Shown in pieces: positions 17,407 through 27,197 of a stretch of 64,000 bases of DNA (positions are counted from its first letter, which is position 1; each line of letters begins with the position of its first letter). Position numbers and translations under genes: made by a program. This stretch comes from Psychromonas sp. CNPT3. Its GTDB lineage: Bacteria; Pseudomonadota; Gammaproteobacteria; Enterobacterales; Psychromonadaceae. Below the pieces are notes generated by a model that saw nothing but the letters and a program-made list of their open reading frames with translations, searched no databases and was not told the origin of the DNA. Location: NCBI RefSeq assembly GCF_000153405.2, contig NC_020802.1, positions 2,065,883-2,129,882 of the forward strand, in the 5' to 3' direction.

Positions 17407-18852
17407 ATGTCAAAACAGGGCCGACTAGGCACAATGTTTCTTATATTACTGTTTTTTAGCCGTTTAAGCTATGCACAAAATGATCTTCCCGATATTGGTA
17501 CGGTTGGCGCGGGTGCGCTTAGCCTTGAAAAAGAAAAAGAATATGGCTGGGCATTTCACTTATTAGCCAATCAATCTTTACCTATTATTTACGATCCGGT
17601 TTTAAATAATTACATTAATAATCTGGGACAAAATTTAGTCGCACATGCAGATTCTGTAAAATTAGCCTTTAACTTTTTCCTTATTGACGATAAAGAGATA
17701 AATGCAGCCGCGTTTTTAGGCGGTAATGTGAAAATTCATACTGGTCTCTTTTTATATGCTAAAAATGAAAGTGAACTTGCAGGTGTTATTTCTCATGAAA
17801 TAGCGCATATTACGCAGCGCCATTTAGCGCGCATGCTAGAGCGTCAATCGTTAAGCAACCCTGCATCTATGGCTGCTATGGCAGGCTCTGTATTATTAGC
17901 CTTAGTGTCACCAGCAGCCGGTATAGCAGCATTAACCACCAGCATGGCGGTTAATGCACAAATGCAAATTAACTATACGCGTTTACATGAATATGAAGCG
18001 GATAGGCTTGGTATTCAAACATTATATAATGCAGGCTATGATCCCAGTGGAATGGCAAACTTTTTTAGTAAATTGGCACAAAAATATCAATATGCATCCA
18101 TGCCCCCTGCCATGCTCTCCACTCACCCTTTAACAGAAACACGTTTAGCAGAAGCTCGTTTACGGGCCGATAGGTTCCCTAAGCGTCGTTATAAAGCAAA
18201 ACTTGCATATCAACTGAGCAAAGCAAGGATCAGTGTGCGCTTTAACAACATTTCAGCCCCCGCTGCTATTAATTACTACAAAAACCAGCTAACAAACCAC
18301 CGTTATTTAATACAAGACAGTGTAAAATATGCGTTAGCATTAGCTTATTTTAAAAATAAACAACCGAAAAAAGCCCATGAAATAGCCTTAACATTACTGC
18401 ACAAGATGCCCCACAATCTGTTTTATCTGGATTTGATCACCGACACTTCAATACAACTTAAAAATCCCATTTTAGCCATTGATTTACTGTCAAAAGAGTA
18501 CAAAGCGCACCCTAAAAATACGGTGCTGGCATTAAATTTAGTGGTGGCTTTGCAAGCAAATAAACAAGACCGACAAGCCGAAAAAATATTGGCACTTTTT
18601 TTACGTAAAAACCCCCAACATATATTAGCGCATTTAATGGCGATTGATGTCTATAAAACCCTTAAAGACCGCGCAAAAGAGCATGCAACACGCGCTGAAT
18701 ATTATTCTTTGCTCGGGCGATTTAGAGCAGCCAGTGAAGAGATAGGCAGTGCATTAATTTATACACAAAGCACTCTTGATAGAGCACGTTATAGCGCTAA
18801 AATAGAAGTGTATCGACAACAAGATTTACGTTTACAAGCATTACAAAAATAA
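17407..18852 (+). CDS. bepA: Periplasmic M48 metalloprotease / chaperone BepA
   Basis: BepA degrades stalled outer-membrane proteins and helps LptD assembly. From ATG 17407, which has AGGAGAGG in front, the 481-residue product has a signal peptide (cleavage near residue 23, SYA-QND). The zinc protease motif is HEIAH (His130, His134), with Glu197 in EYEAD as third ligand. His240 in STHP is the counterpart of the E. coli regulatory histidine. The C-terminal half is built of TPR helices. An upstream in-frame start at 17347 is less likely. Confidence 0.94.
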   Translation: MSKQGRLGTMFLILLFFSRLSYAQNDLPDIGTVGAGALSLEKEKEYGWAFHLLANQSLPIIYDPVLNNYINNLGQNLVAHADSVKLAFNFFLIDDKEINAAAFLGGNVKIHTGLFLYAKNESELAGVISHEIAHITQRHLARMLERQSLSNPASMAAMAGSVLLALVSPAAGIAALTTSMAVNAQMQINYTRLHEYEADRLGIQTLYNAGYDPSGMANFFSKLAQKYQYASMPPAMLSTHPLTETRLAEARLRADRFPKRRYKAKLAYQLSKARISVRFNNISAPAAINYYKNQLTNHRYLIQDSVKYALALAYFKNKQPKKAHEIALTLLHKMPHNLFYLDLITDTSIQLKNPILAIDLLSKEYKAHPKNTVLALNLVVALQANKQDRQAEKILALFLRKNPQHILAHLMAIDVYKTLKDRAKEHATRAEYYSLLGRFRAASEEIGSALIYTQSTLDRARYSAKIEVYRQQDLRLQALQK

Positions 18853-19005
18853 TACTAATCTGTATTGAGACGTGATTAAAAGCGAATGTTTTAACGATTT
18901 TTTAAAAGGATTTTATTTTGGATATCTTGAGTTGAGAGGTCTTGCTTTGGAATGTATTGATTTTGAAAACTTGGTTTTGAAAAGGTGGGTTTTAAAAACG
19001 TTGTA

Positions 19006-19038
19006 TTAAAGCCTCTTTTTAATAGAAAGAGGCTTTAA
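19006..19038. terminator. Bidirectional terminator between bepA and arcB
   Basis: A 13-bp perfect stem TTAAAGCCTCTTT (19006-19018) pairs with 19026-19038. It stands just past the arcB stop on the minus strand and also follows bepA. The remainder, 18853-19005, is low-complexity T/A/G sequence with several TTTTGAAAA-like repeats and no gene. Confidence 0.8.
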
Positions 19039-19047
19039 GCATGACAA

Positions 19048-21303
19048 TTATATATCCGATTTTTGCTCCCGCACCCACTGCTTTAATCTATTAATATCAC
19101 TTTCATATTGGGTTTTAATTAACGATAACCAATCATCAATATTATCCCACCATGCCGGTAATTCCGGTGACTGCATGTTTTGCGCTAATAACTGAATACG
19201 CATCAGGCCGACCGCACTGGCGGCTCCTTTAATTTTATGCGCTTCGCTGACAATCCCTTTCTTATCTTTGGCTATCATATGCGAGTCTAAAATTTTCAAA
19301 TAATCCGGCAACATTTTTTCAAACAGTGCGATGTTTTCTAGCATCATTGAGATTGAAATAAAATCAAGTAACTCTAATAACATCGACTCATTTAATAAGA
19401 CATCTACGCTATTAACCACGTCTTCCTGTATCTCATTATCAACTAACGTATTATCAACAAATAACCGCGCTATCATATTATTTAATAACTCCACATTAAG
19501 TGGCTTACCTAATGCATCATCCATGCCTTTTTCTCGGAAACTGGCTTTATCACTAAACACATTTGCCGTTAATGCCACTATCGGTGGTAAATTATCTCGA
19601 TAAAGCGCCCGTAATCTTTTTGTTACTTGGTAACCATCCATATCCGGCAGTTGAATATCCATTAAAATTAATTGATAACTATTTTCTGCCATTTTTTGCA
19701 ACGCTTGTTGCCCTGTTTTAGCGCAATCCACTTGGTGACCTAGTTTTTCTAATAATGATTTGGCCACTAAAATATTAAGCTCAATATCTTCAACCAATAA
19801 AATAGATAAACAAGGTAAAGGGATTAATAACGCTTTATTTTCCTTTTTTTCTTTAGGGCAAAGTACCGGTAAAGAAAGTGTAAAAGTACTGCCTTTGCCA
19901 AAGGTACTTTTAACACTTAGTTTTCCGCCCATCGCATCGACGATTTGCTGCGAAACAGCAAGGCCTATTCCTGTGCCGGTGGCATGTTGATCGCCTTGTA
20001 CTTGATAATACATTGAAAATATTTTATCGAGTTGCTGCGCAGGGATACCGATGCCTGAATCTTCAACTTCAAAGCATAGGGTTGCATGTTGCGCATTTTG
20101 GCGTTTAGCAAAACAGCGTATCGTAATATGACCCGTTTTAGTAAATTTGACGGCATTACTTATCAAATTCCACAACACTTGGCGTAGACGCGTATCATCC
20201 GCCTCAATATAATCAGGAAGCATACCTTCTTGCTCAAAATTCAAGACTAAGCCTTTTTGCTCTGTTTGAATAAAGGCTAAACTTTCTAAGTCTCCCACGA
20301 AATCAAACATATCAATTTGATCGCACACTAAATTCAAACGGCGACGATCAAGTTTATCTAAATCGACAATATCATTAAAAATATTACCTAATGTAATGGC
20401 GCTCATATGAATTGTTTTTAAATGTTTATGCTGCTCTGCATTTAGTTGCTCATCTAATAGCATTCGGCTTAAGCCGACAATACCATTAAGCGGGGTTCTT
20501 AATTCATGGCTAATGGTAGCAATAAAGGTTGTTTTATCGCGACTTGCTTTTTCTAATGACTCTTGATGAATTTTTCGCTCGGTGATATCACGCCCAAAAC
20601 CTATAATACCAACACATTTTTTTTGTGTATTAAATAAAGGAAAGGAGCGTATTTCGAAATAGGCTTGTTGGCCATTAGGGTATTGCAGCCAATGTTCATG
20701 GATTTGCTCTTGTTCGGTTTCTTTAACTTGCTGATCATATTCGACCACTTCACGCGCATAACTCTCCGAATATATATCGAAAGGCGTTAAACCCAGCATC
20801 TGACGCTCTGTTTTCCCACTTATCTTTTGCATGGCTTTATTACAGTTAACAAAACAGCCTTGCAGATCACGATGAAAAACCAAATCAGGAGACGTATCTA
20901 AAAATGAGCGCAATAAAATACTGCCTTCTTCTAATTGAAGCTGCGTTCTCTGGCGCTCAATGATTTCATTTTCTAAAGCTTGCGTTTTCTGCTGATCGCT
21001 CTTAAGCATCACTTGCAAATGCTCAACCGTATTATCTAAACGTTGGCGTGCTTCTTCTAAGTCGCCCATCACCACCGTTAAAAAATAAACCGCCCAAGGC
21101 GTTATCAATAGGCCGAGAATAAAAGAACGGGTAATGGCCGTGATATCCAGGGGATCGTGAAAATAATAAGCCAGTAATATTTGCAGTAAAGAATCAGATA
21201 AAATAATGGCCAGGGCTAAAATCAAACTAAAACGAAAGGCACCTAAACGTTTTAAAAGTTCGACGTAATAATGAACCCATGTTTTAAGGTTAAATATACT
21301 CAA
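19048..21303 (-). CDS. arcB: Tripartite hybrid sensor kinase ArcB
   Basis: ArcB senses the quinone pool and phosphorylates ArcA under low oxygen. The 751-residue protein aligns throughout with E. coli ArcB. It has two membrane helices (about 22-47 and 58-79), a coiled linker, a PAS domain (about 125-245), an HATPase kinase with His266 in ISHELRTPLNG, a receiver with Asp549 in LMDIQLPDMDG, and an Hpt domain with His689 in EAHKIKG. Of the two redox cysteines known in E. coli, Cys180 is kept (Cys154 here), but the position of Cys241 is Tyr215. Cysteines at 150 and 230 lie nearby. The redox switch may therefore differ. Confidence 0.96.
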   Translation of the reverse strand: MSIFNLKTWVHYYVELLKRLGAFRFSLILALAIILSDSLLQILLAYYFHDPLDITAITRSFILGLLITPWAVYFLTVVMGDLEEARQRLDNTVEHLQVMLKSDQQKTQALENEIIERQRTQLQLEEGSILLRSFLDTSPDLVFHRDLQGCFVNCNKAMQKISGKTERQMLGLTPFDIYSESYAREVVEYDQQVKETEQEQIHEHWLQYPNGQQAYFEIRSFPLFNTQKKCVGIIGFGRDITERKIHQESLEKASRDKTTFIATISHELRTPLNGIVGLSRMLLDEQLNAEQHKHLKTIHMSAITLGNIFNDIVDLDKLDRRRLNLVCDQIDMFDFVGDLESLAFIQTEQKGLVLNFEQEGMLPDYIEADDTRLRQVLWNLISNAVKFTKTGHITIRCFAKRQNAQHATLCFEVEDSGIGIPAQQLDKIFSMYYQVQGDQHATGTGIGLAVSQQIVDAMGGKLSVKSTFGKGSTFTLSLPVLCPKEKKENKALLIPLPCLSILLVEDIELNILVAKSLLEKLGHQVDCAKTGQQALQKMAENSYQLILMDIQLPDMDGYQVTKRLRALYRDNLPPIVALTANVFSDKASFREKGMDDALGKPLNVELLNNMIARLFVDNTLVDNEIQEDVVNSVDVLLNESMLLELLDFISISMMLENIALFEKMLPDYLKILDSHMIAKDKKGIVSEAHKIKGAASAVGLMRIQLLAQNMQSPELPAWWDNIDDWLSLIKTQYESDINRLKQWVREQKSDI

Positions 21304-21513
21304 TATAGTTCCGATATGACTAAGAATAATATTTCATATTGTAATCGAAGTCGCTACTAATGTGCTTTTTTTCTCATTGAATTGCGTTAAATTCATAATA
21401 AAGTAGGTAAGAATACGCTTTATCGGCTCCTTTTCTCTTCATTGCTTTTAATTTCAAAGCAGACGTTTATAATGCAACGCTTAGATTTTCATTTATTCCG
21501 GGAGTTGTTTCTC

Positions 21514-22434
21514 ATGGCTATGCCAGATATCGCAAATAGTGCACAAGCTCAAACTGAAGGTAAACTTAATAGAGTCGGTATGAGTAATATTAAATTACCT
21601 CTTATGGTGCAAACTGATGACCAACCAGCCCAACAAGTCACTGCAAGTAGCGAATTATTTGTCAATTTAAGTGATGCGAGTGCTAAAGGCATCCATATGT
21701 CGCGCTTATACTTACAACTTGATAAACTTTCTACTGAATCTGAACTCACACTTGAAACCTTAGGCGAGTTATTAAAAGGCTTTATCGAAAGCCATCATCA
21801 ATTAAGCGAAGAAGCGGTCGCTAAATTTACCTTTGATTATCAGCTACGCCGTAAATCGCTGATCAGTGAAAAGCGAGGCTGGAAAATATACCCCGTCGTT
21901 ATCATTGGCCGTTTAATTAATGGGGTGCTAGAGTTTGAGTTGCAAGTCAATGTGACTTATTCATCGACGTGCCCTTGTTCGGCCGCACTTGCCAGACAAC
22001 TTATACAACAACAGTTCCGCAAGCAATACGCAGAGCAAAGTACTATAGATAGTGACGAAATGTTTGCTTGGTTAGGCTCAACACAAGGCATCATCGCGAC
22101 CCCACACAGCCAACGTAGTATTGTTGAGGTAAAAGTAAAACTCAGCGCACAAAATAAAGAATTCCCCGTGATTGCGTTAATTGATCTTATCGAAGCGACC
22201 TTAAAAACCCCTGTACAAGCAGCGGTTAAACGCGAAGATGAACAAGAATTTGCACGCCTCAATGGTCAAAACTTAATGTTTTGTGAAGATGCTGCAAGGC
22301 AATTACAAGATGTTTTAAATCAACAAGCATCTTTTAATGACTTTTGGCTACGCGTGAATCATTACGAAAGCTTACATGCTCATGATGCTGTCGCAATCAC
22401 CACTAAAGGTATTGACAACGGCTACCAAGCTTAA
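21514..22434 (+). CDS. folE2: GTP cyclohydrolase IB (FolE2)
   Basis: FolE2 makes 7,8-dihydroneopterin triphosphate from GTP, the first step of folate (and queuosine) synthesis, and can use metals other than zinc. The start at ATG 21514 is chosen because GGGAG lies 9 nt before it and homologues begin near this point; an earlier in-frame ATG exists at 21442. The 306-residue product shows KGIHMSR (59-65) and [10 protein letters not shown] with Cys153 and Cys155, the expected metal/catalytic region. FolE2 is often Zur-regulated when it duplicates FolE, but I could not identify a Zur box. Confidence 0.93.
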   Translation: MAMPDIANSAQAQTEGKLNRVGMSNIKLPLMVQTDDQPAQQVTASSELFVNLSDASAKGIHMSRLYLQLDKLSTESELTLETLGELLKGFIESHHQLSEEAVAKFTFDYQLRRKSLISEKRGWKIYPVVIIGRLINGVLEFELQVNVTYSSTCPCSAALARQLIQQQFRKQYAEQSTIDSDEMFAWLGSTQGIIATPHSQRSIVEVKVKLSAQNKEFPVIALIDLIEATLKTPVQAAVKREDEQEFARLNGQNLMFCEDAARQLQDVLNQQASFNDFWLRVNHYESLHAHDAVAITTKGIDNGYQA

Positions 22435-22436
22435 TC

Positions 22437-22464
22437 AAAAAAGGGAGCCGAAGCTCCCTTTTTT
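22437..22464. terminator. Bidirectional terminator between folE2 and convergent gene
   Basis: AAAAAAGGGAGC and GCTCCCTTTTTT form a 12-bp perfect stem around a CGAA tetraloop, 3 bp after folE2 and 21 bp after the stop of the convergent outer-membrane gene. It serves both. Confidence 0.95.
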
Positions 22465-22484
22465 ATACGTTTTAAATGACTAGA

Positions 22485-23150
22485 TTAAAAAGCAAAATTA
22501 ATATCTGCCCAATACTCCTCATCATCATTTACATGCCCTGCGACACTAAAACCTTCCACAAATTGGTAACCAATTTCAGCGGTAAAGCTCCAATCTCTTA
22601 AATCTTCACCTTTCATCGCATAGATATAAGAAGGTGTAGCACCAATCCAAGCCGCATCAGTGATCGCATAACGCACCGCGACGTCCGTTGCTACATAGGT
22701 CGTATCATCGAGGTTATCACCCCATAAGAAACCTATTTTAAGACTCGGATAGAGTGTTACGTGCTCTTCAAGCAAAGGTAAGCGCTTAATAAGACCAACA
22801 GCAACGCGATTAGAATCGTGCCAATTACGTTCATCACGGCCCCACTGGCTTTCCATTACAAACCCCGTATCATTCGAGCTATTGAGCACTAAATAATCGA
22901 CCGTGTAATACTCTAAGTCATGCTTGGCTTGTACCGTTAATTTTTGCTTGTACTCCCCCGCTAAATAACTACCGTAAGACGCAATAATATCAACGCCTTC
23001 ACTGCCCGCTGCAATACCTACTTTTGAATAAATAGCCAAAGGGTCACTAAAATCTGCCCAGTAGGCACTCTCTTCTGCATAGGCAGAAGCAGAGGCTAAT
23101 AAAGGCAATACAGCGCAACTTAATACACTTATCTTTTTAAAATTTACCAC
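22485..23150 (-). CDS. Predicted outer-membrane beta-barrel protein, unknown function
   Basis: This 221-residue protein starts at GTG 23150 with a clear signal peptide (SVLSCAVLPLLASASAYA, cleavage near residue 25). The mature part consists of alternating short amphipathic strands rich in Tyr, Trp and Gly and ends in Phe, as outer-membrane barrels do. I do not recognise a family. The start lies 5 bp after the tyrS stop and its GGAG site is inside the end of tyrS, so it is probably translated from the tyrS transcript. A separate internal promoter cannot be excluded. Confidence 0.75.
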   Translation of the reverse strand: MVNFKKISVLSCAVLPLLASASAYAEESAYWADFSDPLAIYSKVGIAAGSEGVDIIASYGSYLAGEYKQKLTVQAKHDLEYYTVDYLVLNSSNDTGFVMESQWGRDERNWHDSNRVAVGLIKRLPLLEEHVTLYPSLKIGFLWGDNLDDTTYVATDVAVRYAITDAAWIGATPSYIYAMKGEDLRDWSFTAEIGYQFVEGFSVAGHVNDDEEYWADINFAF

Positions 23151-23155
23151 GTTAC

Positions 23156-24427
23156 TTAACTCCAGTTGTATAAGTTAAACAAACGTTTACCACGTTTGAT
23201 CACTGTATATTGTCCAAATAATGCATCTTTACGTAAGATGATAGCTTCACTATCTGTTTGTTTTTCACCATTGACACTGACTGCGCCATTACTTATAAAC
23301 TCTCTTGCCATTTTATTTGACTTAGCAAGCTCTGAACTGGTTAATAATTCAACCAATGATTTTTCGGTGCCACTTACCTGCGTAGAGGGTAAACCATCTT
23401 GCGCCAGTTGCCCCAGATCAGAAAGGCTCAAAGCGCTCAAGTCACCTGAAAAGAGTGCTTCTGTAATACGCTCTGCTGATGCAAGCCCTGTCTCACCGTG
23501 AACAATTTTAGTCACTTCTTTCGCGAGAATAGCTTGGCCTTGAGGGCGCCCTTGTGCCGCTTTATCTTGTGCTTCTATCGCATCTATCTCAGCAATCGAA
23601 AGGAACGTAAAGAAGCGTAAGAATTTATACACATCTGCGTCTAATGTTGTGATCCAAAATTGATAAAAAGCATACGGTGATGTTTTAGTCGCATCAAGCC
23701 AAATCGTACCTGATTCCGTTTTACCAAATTTAGTGCCATCTGCTTTAGTCACTAGTGGTAATGTTAGACCATATACTTTCTTTTTATTCATACGGCGGGT
23801 TAAATCGATGCCTCCGGTAATGTTACCCCATTGATCAGAGCCTCCAATTTGGAGCGTACAATCTTTGCTTTCATTAAGGGCTGCAAAATCATAAGACTGC
23901 AATAACATATAACTAAATTCAGTAAACGATATGCCAGCACCTTCTCTGTCAATTCGTTGCTTAACCGATTCTTTTTGGATCATCGCATTAACACTAAAAT
24001 GTTTCCCCACATCACGTAAAAATGAAATGGCATCCATCTTACTGATCCAATCTAAATTGTTGACCACTTCAGCTGCATTTTTAGCATCACCAAATTTAAT
24101 AAAAGCACTGACTTGCGCTTTTATTTTAGCCACCCAATTCTCAACAACATCATCGGTGTTTAATTTACGCTCAGCAGCCTTAAAACTAGGATCGCCAATA
24201 AGTCCCGTTGCCCCGCCGACTAAAGCCAGTGGCTTATGACCTGCATCTTGAAAACGCTTTAGCGTTAACAAAGGAACTAAACTACCAATATGTAAACTAT
24301 CGGCCGTTGGATCAAAACCACAATACAGAGTACGACAACCACTTGATAAATGTTCATGCAATTCTTCGTCGGCAGTAGTTTGCGCAATCAGACCGCGCGC
24401 TTTTAAATCTTCAAGTAATGTATTCAT
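23156..24427 (-). CDS. tyrS: Tyrosyl-tRNA synthetase
   Basis: TyrS charges tRNA-Tyr in the cytoplasm. The 423-residue class I synthetase has the signature HIGS at residues 46-49, the KMSKS-loop variant KFGKTE at 233-238, and a C-terminal S4 RNA-binding domain. Its length matches E. coli TyrS. It is divergent from mtnN across 142 bp. The downstream barrel gene follows after 5 bp. Confidence 0.97.
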   Translation of the reverse strand: MNTLLEDLKARGLIAQTTADEELHEHLSSGCRTLYCGFDPTADSLHIGSLVPLLTLKRFQDAGHKPLALVGGATGLIGDPSFKAAERKLNTDDVVENWVAKIKAQVSAFIKFGDAKNAAEVVNNLDWISKMDAISFLRDVGKHFSVNAMIQKESVKQRIDREGAGISFTEFSYMLLQSYDFAALNESKDCTLQIGGSDQWGNITGGIDLTRRMNKKKVYGLTLPLVTKADGTKFGKTESGTIWLDATKTSPYAFYQFWITTLDADVYKFLRFFTFLSIAEIDAIEAQDKAAQGRPQGQAILAKEVTKIVHGETGLASAERITEALFSGDLSALSLSDLGQLAQDGLPSTQVSGTEKSLVELLTSSELAKSNKMAREFISNGAVSVNGEKQTDSEAIILRKDALFGQYTVIKRGKRLFNLYNWS

Positions 24428-24569
24428 GTTTTAGATCCTTGATCTTTATTTATTTAATATATTTAAAATATATTACACAGTTAAGGCGCACAACAAAACC
24501 ATTGTCTGAAGATCTTAGCAATAATATGCTAACATTATGACTTTATTAAAACGTTAACGAGTAAAAAAG

Positions 24570-25265
24570 ATGAAAATCGGCATTATTGGCGCAATGGATG
24601 AAGAAATTGCGATCCTAAAAGAAAAAATCAGTGATCTTGAAAGTATCACTATTGCAGGTTGTGAGTTTCATAAAGGCACACTGTATGGCCAAAATGTTAT
24701 TTTAACTTTATCAGGTATTGGTAAAGTGGCGGCCAGCGTTGCAACCACTTTATTACTCGACAAATTTAAACCCGATCACATTATTAATACGGGATCTGCC
24801 GGCGGTTTTGATAGCCAGCTAAATGTGGGTGACATTGTTATCTCGAATGAAGTGCGTTTTCATGATGTAGACCTAACCGCTTTTGGCTACGAAATTGGAC
24901 AAATGGCGCAATTACCGCCAGCATTTACTGCAGATCCCATGCTTATCTCACTGGCGCAGAACGCTGCAAACAGTTTAAATCATTTAAAAGTGATCAAAGG
25001 TTTAATTTGTAGCGGTGATATTTTTATGGCGGATCCTAAAAAAGCCGATATCGCCCGTCAAAACTTCCCAGACATGGCGGCCTGTGAGATGGAAGCTGCC
25101 GCTATTGCACAAGTTTGTTATCAATTTAAAGTGCCGTTTGTGATCATTCGCGCTCTCTCGGATATTGCTGGTAAGAAATCAGAAGTTTCTTTTGAAAAGT
25201 TTTTACCGATTGCTGCTAAAAATTCATCTGCTCTCATTGAAGAAATGCTAAAACGGATAGCTTAA
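24570..25265 (+). CDS. mtnN: 5'-methylthioadenosine/S-adenosylhomocysteine nucleosidase
   Basis: MtnN cleaves adenine from MTA and SAH, recycling methionine salvage products and feeding the AI-2 precursor route. The 231-residue protein has the catalytic Glu12, Glu175 in CEMEAAAIAQ and Asp198 in ALSDIA, in the usual spacing. The stop overlaps the next start (TAATG), so the CbiB-like gene is coupled to it. Confidence 0.96.
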   Translation: MKIGIIGAMDEEIAILKEKISDLESITIAGCEFHKGTLYGQNVILTLSGIGKVAASVATTLLLDKFKPDHIINTGSAGGFDSQLNVGDIVISNEVRFHDVDLTAFGYEIGQMAQLPPAFTADPMLISLAQNAANSLNHLKVIKGLICSGDIFMADPKKADIARQNFPDMAACEMEAAAIAQVCYQFKVPFVIIRALSDIAGKKSEVSFEKFLPIAAKNSSALIEEMLKRIA

Positions 25266-26239
25266 TGCCAGAATTTATCGCGTTTGTTGAATTATACCGC
25301 GCTTACTTTAGTTTTATAAGTGTCGCGCTATTGTCTTTGTTTATTTCTTTACCCAAAGATCTCAATCCACTTAGTGCGATTGAGTTAATATTTCAACAAA
25401 TCGCGAAAAAAGTAAATTTAGATAGTCGCAGTGATAGCTATAAAAAAATGGCCAGTTTGTTATCCATTGCGCTTATCTTTTTCCCTGTTTTTTTAATCAT
25501 AAGCCAACTCTATAATGTCGTTTTTCAACCTCTCATATTAGACTTTTTGATCTTATTTATTTTATTGTCATGGCACGATAAAAAAATAGTTTATCAACAA
25601 ATCAGCCAAGCGCTTGTAAATAAAAATTTAGCCAGCGCCAAATACAAATTAGCACAATTAACCCGCCGTGATACAAAACCACTTTCTTTAATGGGCATCA
25701 ATAAAGCGAGTATTGAATCGATGGTATTACAATTTAGTGCTTCTTGGTTTGCGGTGATTTTTTGGTATTTATTAACAGGCATCTATGGAGCACTATTTTA
25801 TCGTATTGTTCAAATTTGCGCGCAACAATGGAATAGTAAGCAACAAGAATATGATGCTATCGCAGTTATTCCTTCTGTTTTATATAACATTTTATTGTTT
25901 CCCATTCATTTACTAGTGGGTTTTACATTTGCTTTATACGATAGGCCTCTACACAATATCACTTCTAAATTTAAACAAAGTACACATTGGCATCACTTTT
26001 CATCGGGATTAATGCTGGCAAGTTTCGCCTTTAGCATGAAATTAGGTTTAGGGGGTGTACGTATTTATGGTAAGCAAAAAATAACCTATCCAGAGCTCGG
26101 TACGGGAGAGTCACCTAAAATTGAACACGTGGCATTATCCTTACAACGGATCAGTTTAAGTGCCTGGTTTTGGCTGTACTGCATCACAGGGTATACTTTC
26201 TTTCCTTTATTGTTAGATCTTTTTAGAGCGCAGCACTAA
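25265..26239 (+). CDS. CbiB/CobD-like polytopic membrane protein
   Basis: This 324-residue integral membrane protein has about five to six helices and resembles the CbiB/CobD (adenosylcobinamide-phosphate synthase) family. It keeps motifs such as LTRRDT...NKASIES near residue 137 and KLGLGGVRIYG...ELGTGE near 259. No other cobalamin gene is present in the window. In related marine gammaproteobacteria a similar gene follows mtnN, so it may have a different job. Overlap with the mtnN stop implies one transcript. The biochemical role is unknown. Confidence 0.75.
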   Translation: MPEFIAFVELYRAYFSFISVALLSLFISLPKDLNPLSAIELIFQQIAKKVNLDSRSDSYKKMASLLSIALIFFPVFLIISQLYNVVFQPLILDFLILFILLSWHDKKIVYQQISQALVNKNLASAKYKLAQLTRRDTKPLSLMGINKASIESMVLQFSASWFAVIFWYLLTGIYGALFYRIVQICAQQWNSKQQEYDAIAVIPSVLYNILLFPIHLLVGFTFALYDRPLHNITSKFKQSTHWHHFSSGLMLASFAFSMKLGLGGVRIYGKQKITYPELGTGESPKIEHVALSLQRISLSAWFWLYCITGYTFFPLLLDLFRAQH

Positions 26240-26248
26240 ATAGCAGAC

Positions 26249-26283
26249 AAAAAAATACCCTTAGCAATGTGCATAAGGGTATA
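26249..26283 (-). terminator. Terminator after fklB
   Basis: The stem ATACCCTTA/TAAGGGTAT (26255-26263 with 26274-26282) is followed on the minus strand by a run of about seven T, past the stop of the peptidyl-prolyl isomerase. On the plus strand the same hairpin has no T tract. Confidence 0.85.
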
Positions 26284-26305
26284 AAATTATAAAATAACGA
26301 CAGAC

Positions 26306-26926
26306 TTATTTAATCGCTAATAATTCCACTTCAAAAATCAGTGTTGTATGTGGGCCAATAGCAGCACCGGCGCCACGCTCACCATAAGCAAGAGCCGCGG
26401 GAATAGCTAACTTAAATTTAGATCCGACAGGCATAAGTTGTAATGCTTCAGTCCAACCTGCAATCACACCACCGACAGGGAACTCGGTAGGTTGGCCACG
26501 ATCAACTGAACTATCAAAAATAGATCCATCAATTAATGTACCATGGTAATGAACGCTAACCGTTGATTCAGCCGTTGGTTTTTCACCGTCACCCATCACC
26601 AATACTTCATACTGTAAACCAGAGTCTGTAATTGTAATGCCGTCTTTTTTTGCATTTTCAGCTAAGAAAGCTTCGCCTTGCGCGCCTAATATTTTAGCTT
26701 GCTCTTCTGCAACAGCTTGCATTTTAGCTGAAATCATTTGGAAGGCATCTTGTAATTCTTGTTGTGACACTTTACTTTCCTCACCAGAGAATGCATCTGC
26801 AATACCGGCAGCAACGGCAGAGATATCTAAACCATCAAAAGGCTGTGCTTTTAACTGTTCGCCCATCTGCAAACCAATACCGTAACTTGCTTGTAGTTCT
26901 TGTGTCGTAAGTTGTAATTCAGACAT
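26306..26926 (-). CDS. fklB: FKBP-type peptidyl-prolyl isomerase FklB
   Basis: This 206-residue enzyme has the E. coli FklB length when read from ATG 26926, after an AAGAGAA site. An in-frame start 63 bp upstream is not supported. An N-terminal helical dimerisation domain (about 1-110) precedes a C-terminal FKBP domain with YHGTLIDGSIFDSS, PVGGVIAGW and YGERGAG. No signal peptide is seen, so it acts in the cytoplasm as a proline isomerase and chaperone. Confidence 0.94.
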   Translation of the reverse strand: MSELQLTTQELQASYGIGLQMGEQLKAQPFDGLDISAVAAGIADAFSGEESKVSQQELQDAFQMISAKMQAVAEEQAKILGAQGEAFLAENAKKDGITITDSGLQYEVLVMGDGEKPTAESTVSVHYHGTLIDGSIFDSSVDRGQPTEFPVGGVIAGWTEALQLMPVGSKFKLAIPAALAYGERGAGAAIGPHTTLIFEVELLAIK

Positions 26927-27129
26927 ATTATTCTCTTTAAAAAGTAATTGAGCACCTAAAATGACATTATATTTTATACTTATCGTCATCTCTTAACGCT
27001 AAAATATAATGAATTAACACTCTATATGGGGGGATATTTTGATTTTTAAAGGCATATTAATCAATTAATTTTATTAATGTGCACTGCTTAGCCTCGCACA
27101 AAAAATATAATAGGCCATGTTTTTTTAAG

Positions 27130-27160
27130 TAAAAAAAAGACCATCACGAGGATAGTCTTC
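27130..27160 (-). terminator. Terminator after dnaJ
   Basis: AAGACTATC pairs with GATGGTCTT (one G-U pair) across a 5-nt loop. Eight T follow on the minus strand, about 40 bp past the dnaJ stop. The rest of the gap 26990-27197 is AT-rich with no gene seen. Confidence 0.87.
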
Positions 27161-27197
27161 TTTATAAATCTAACATCAATGCTAAATTTAATCGTTA

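Noticed and set aside
18853-19005. Repeated TTTTGAAAA-like words after bepA
   Set aside because: These are low-complexity AT-rich sequence with irregular spacing, not a defined repeat array or CRISPR.
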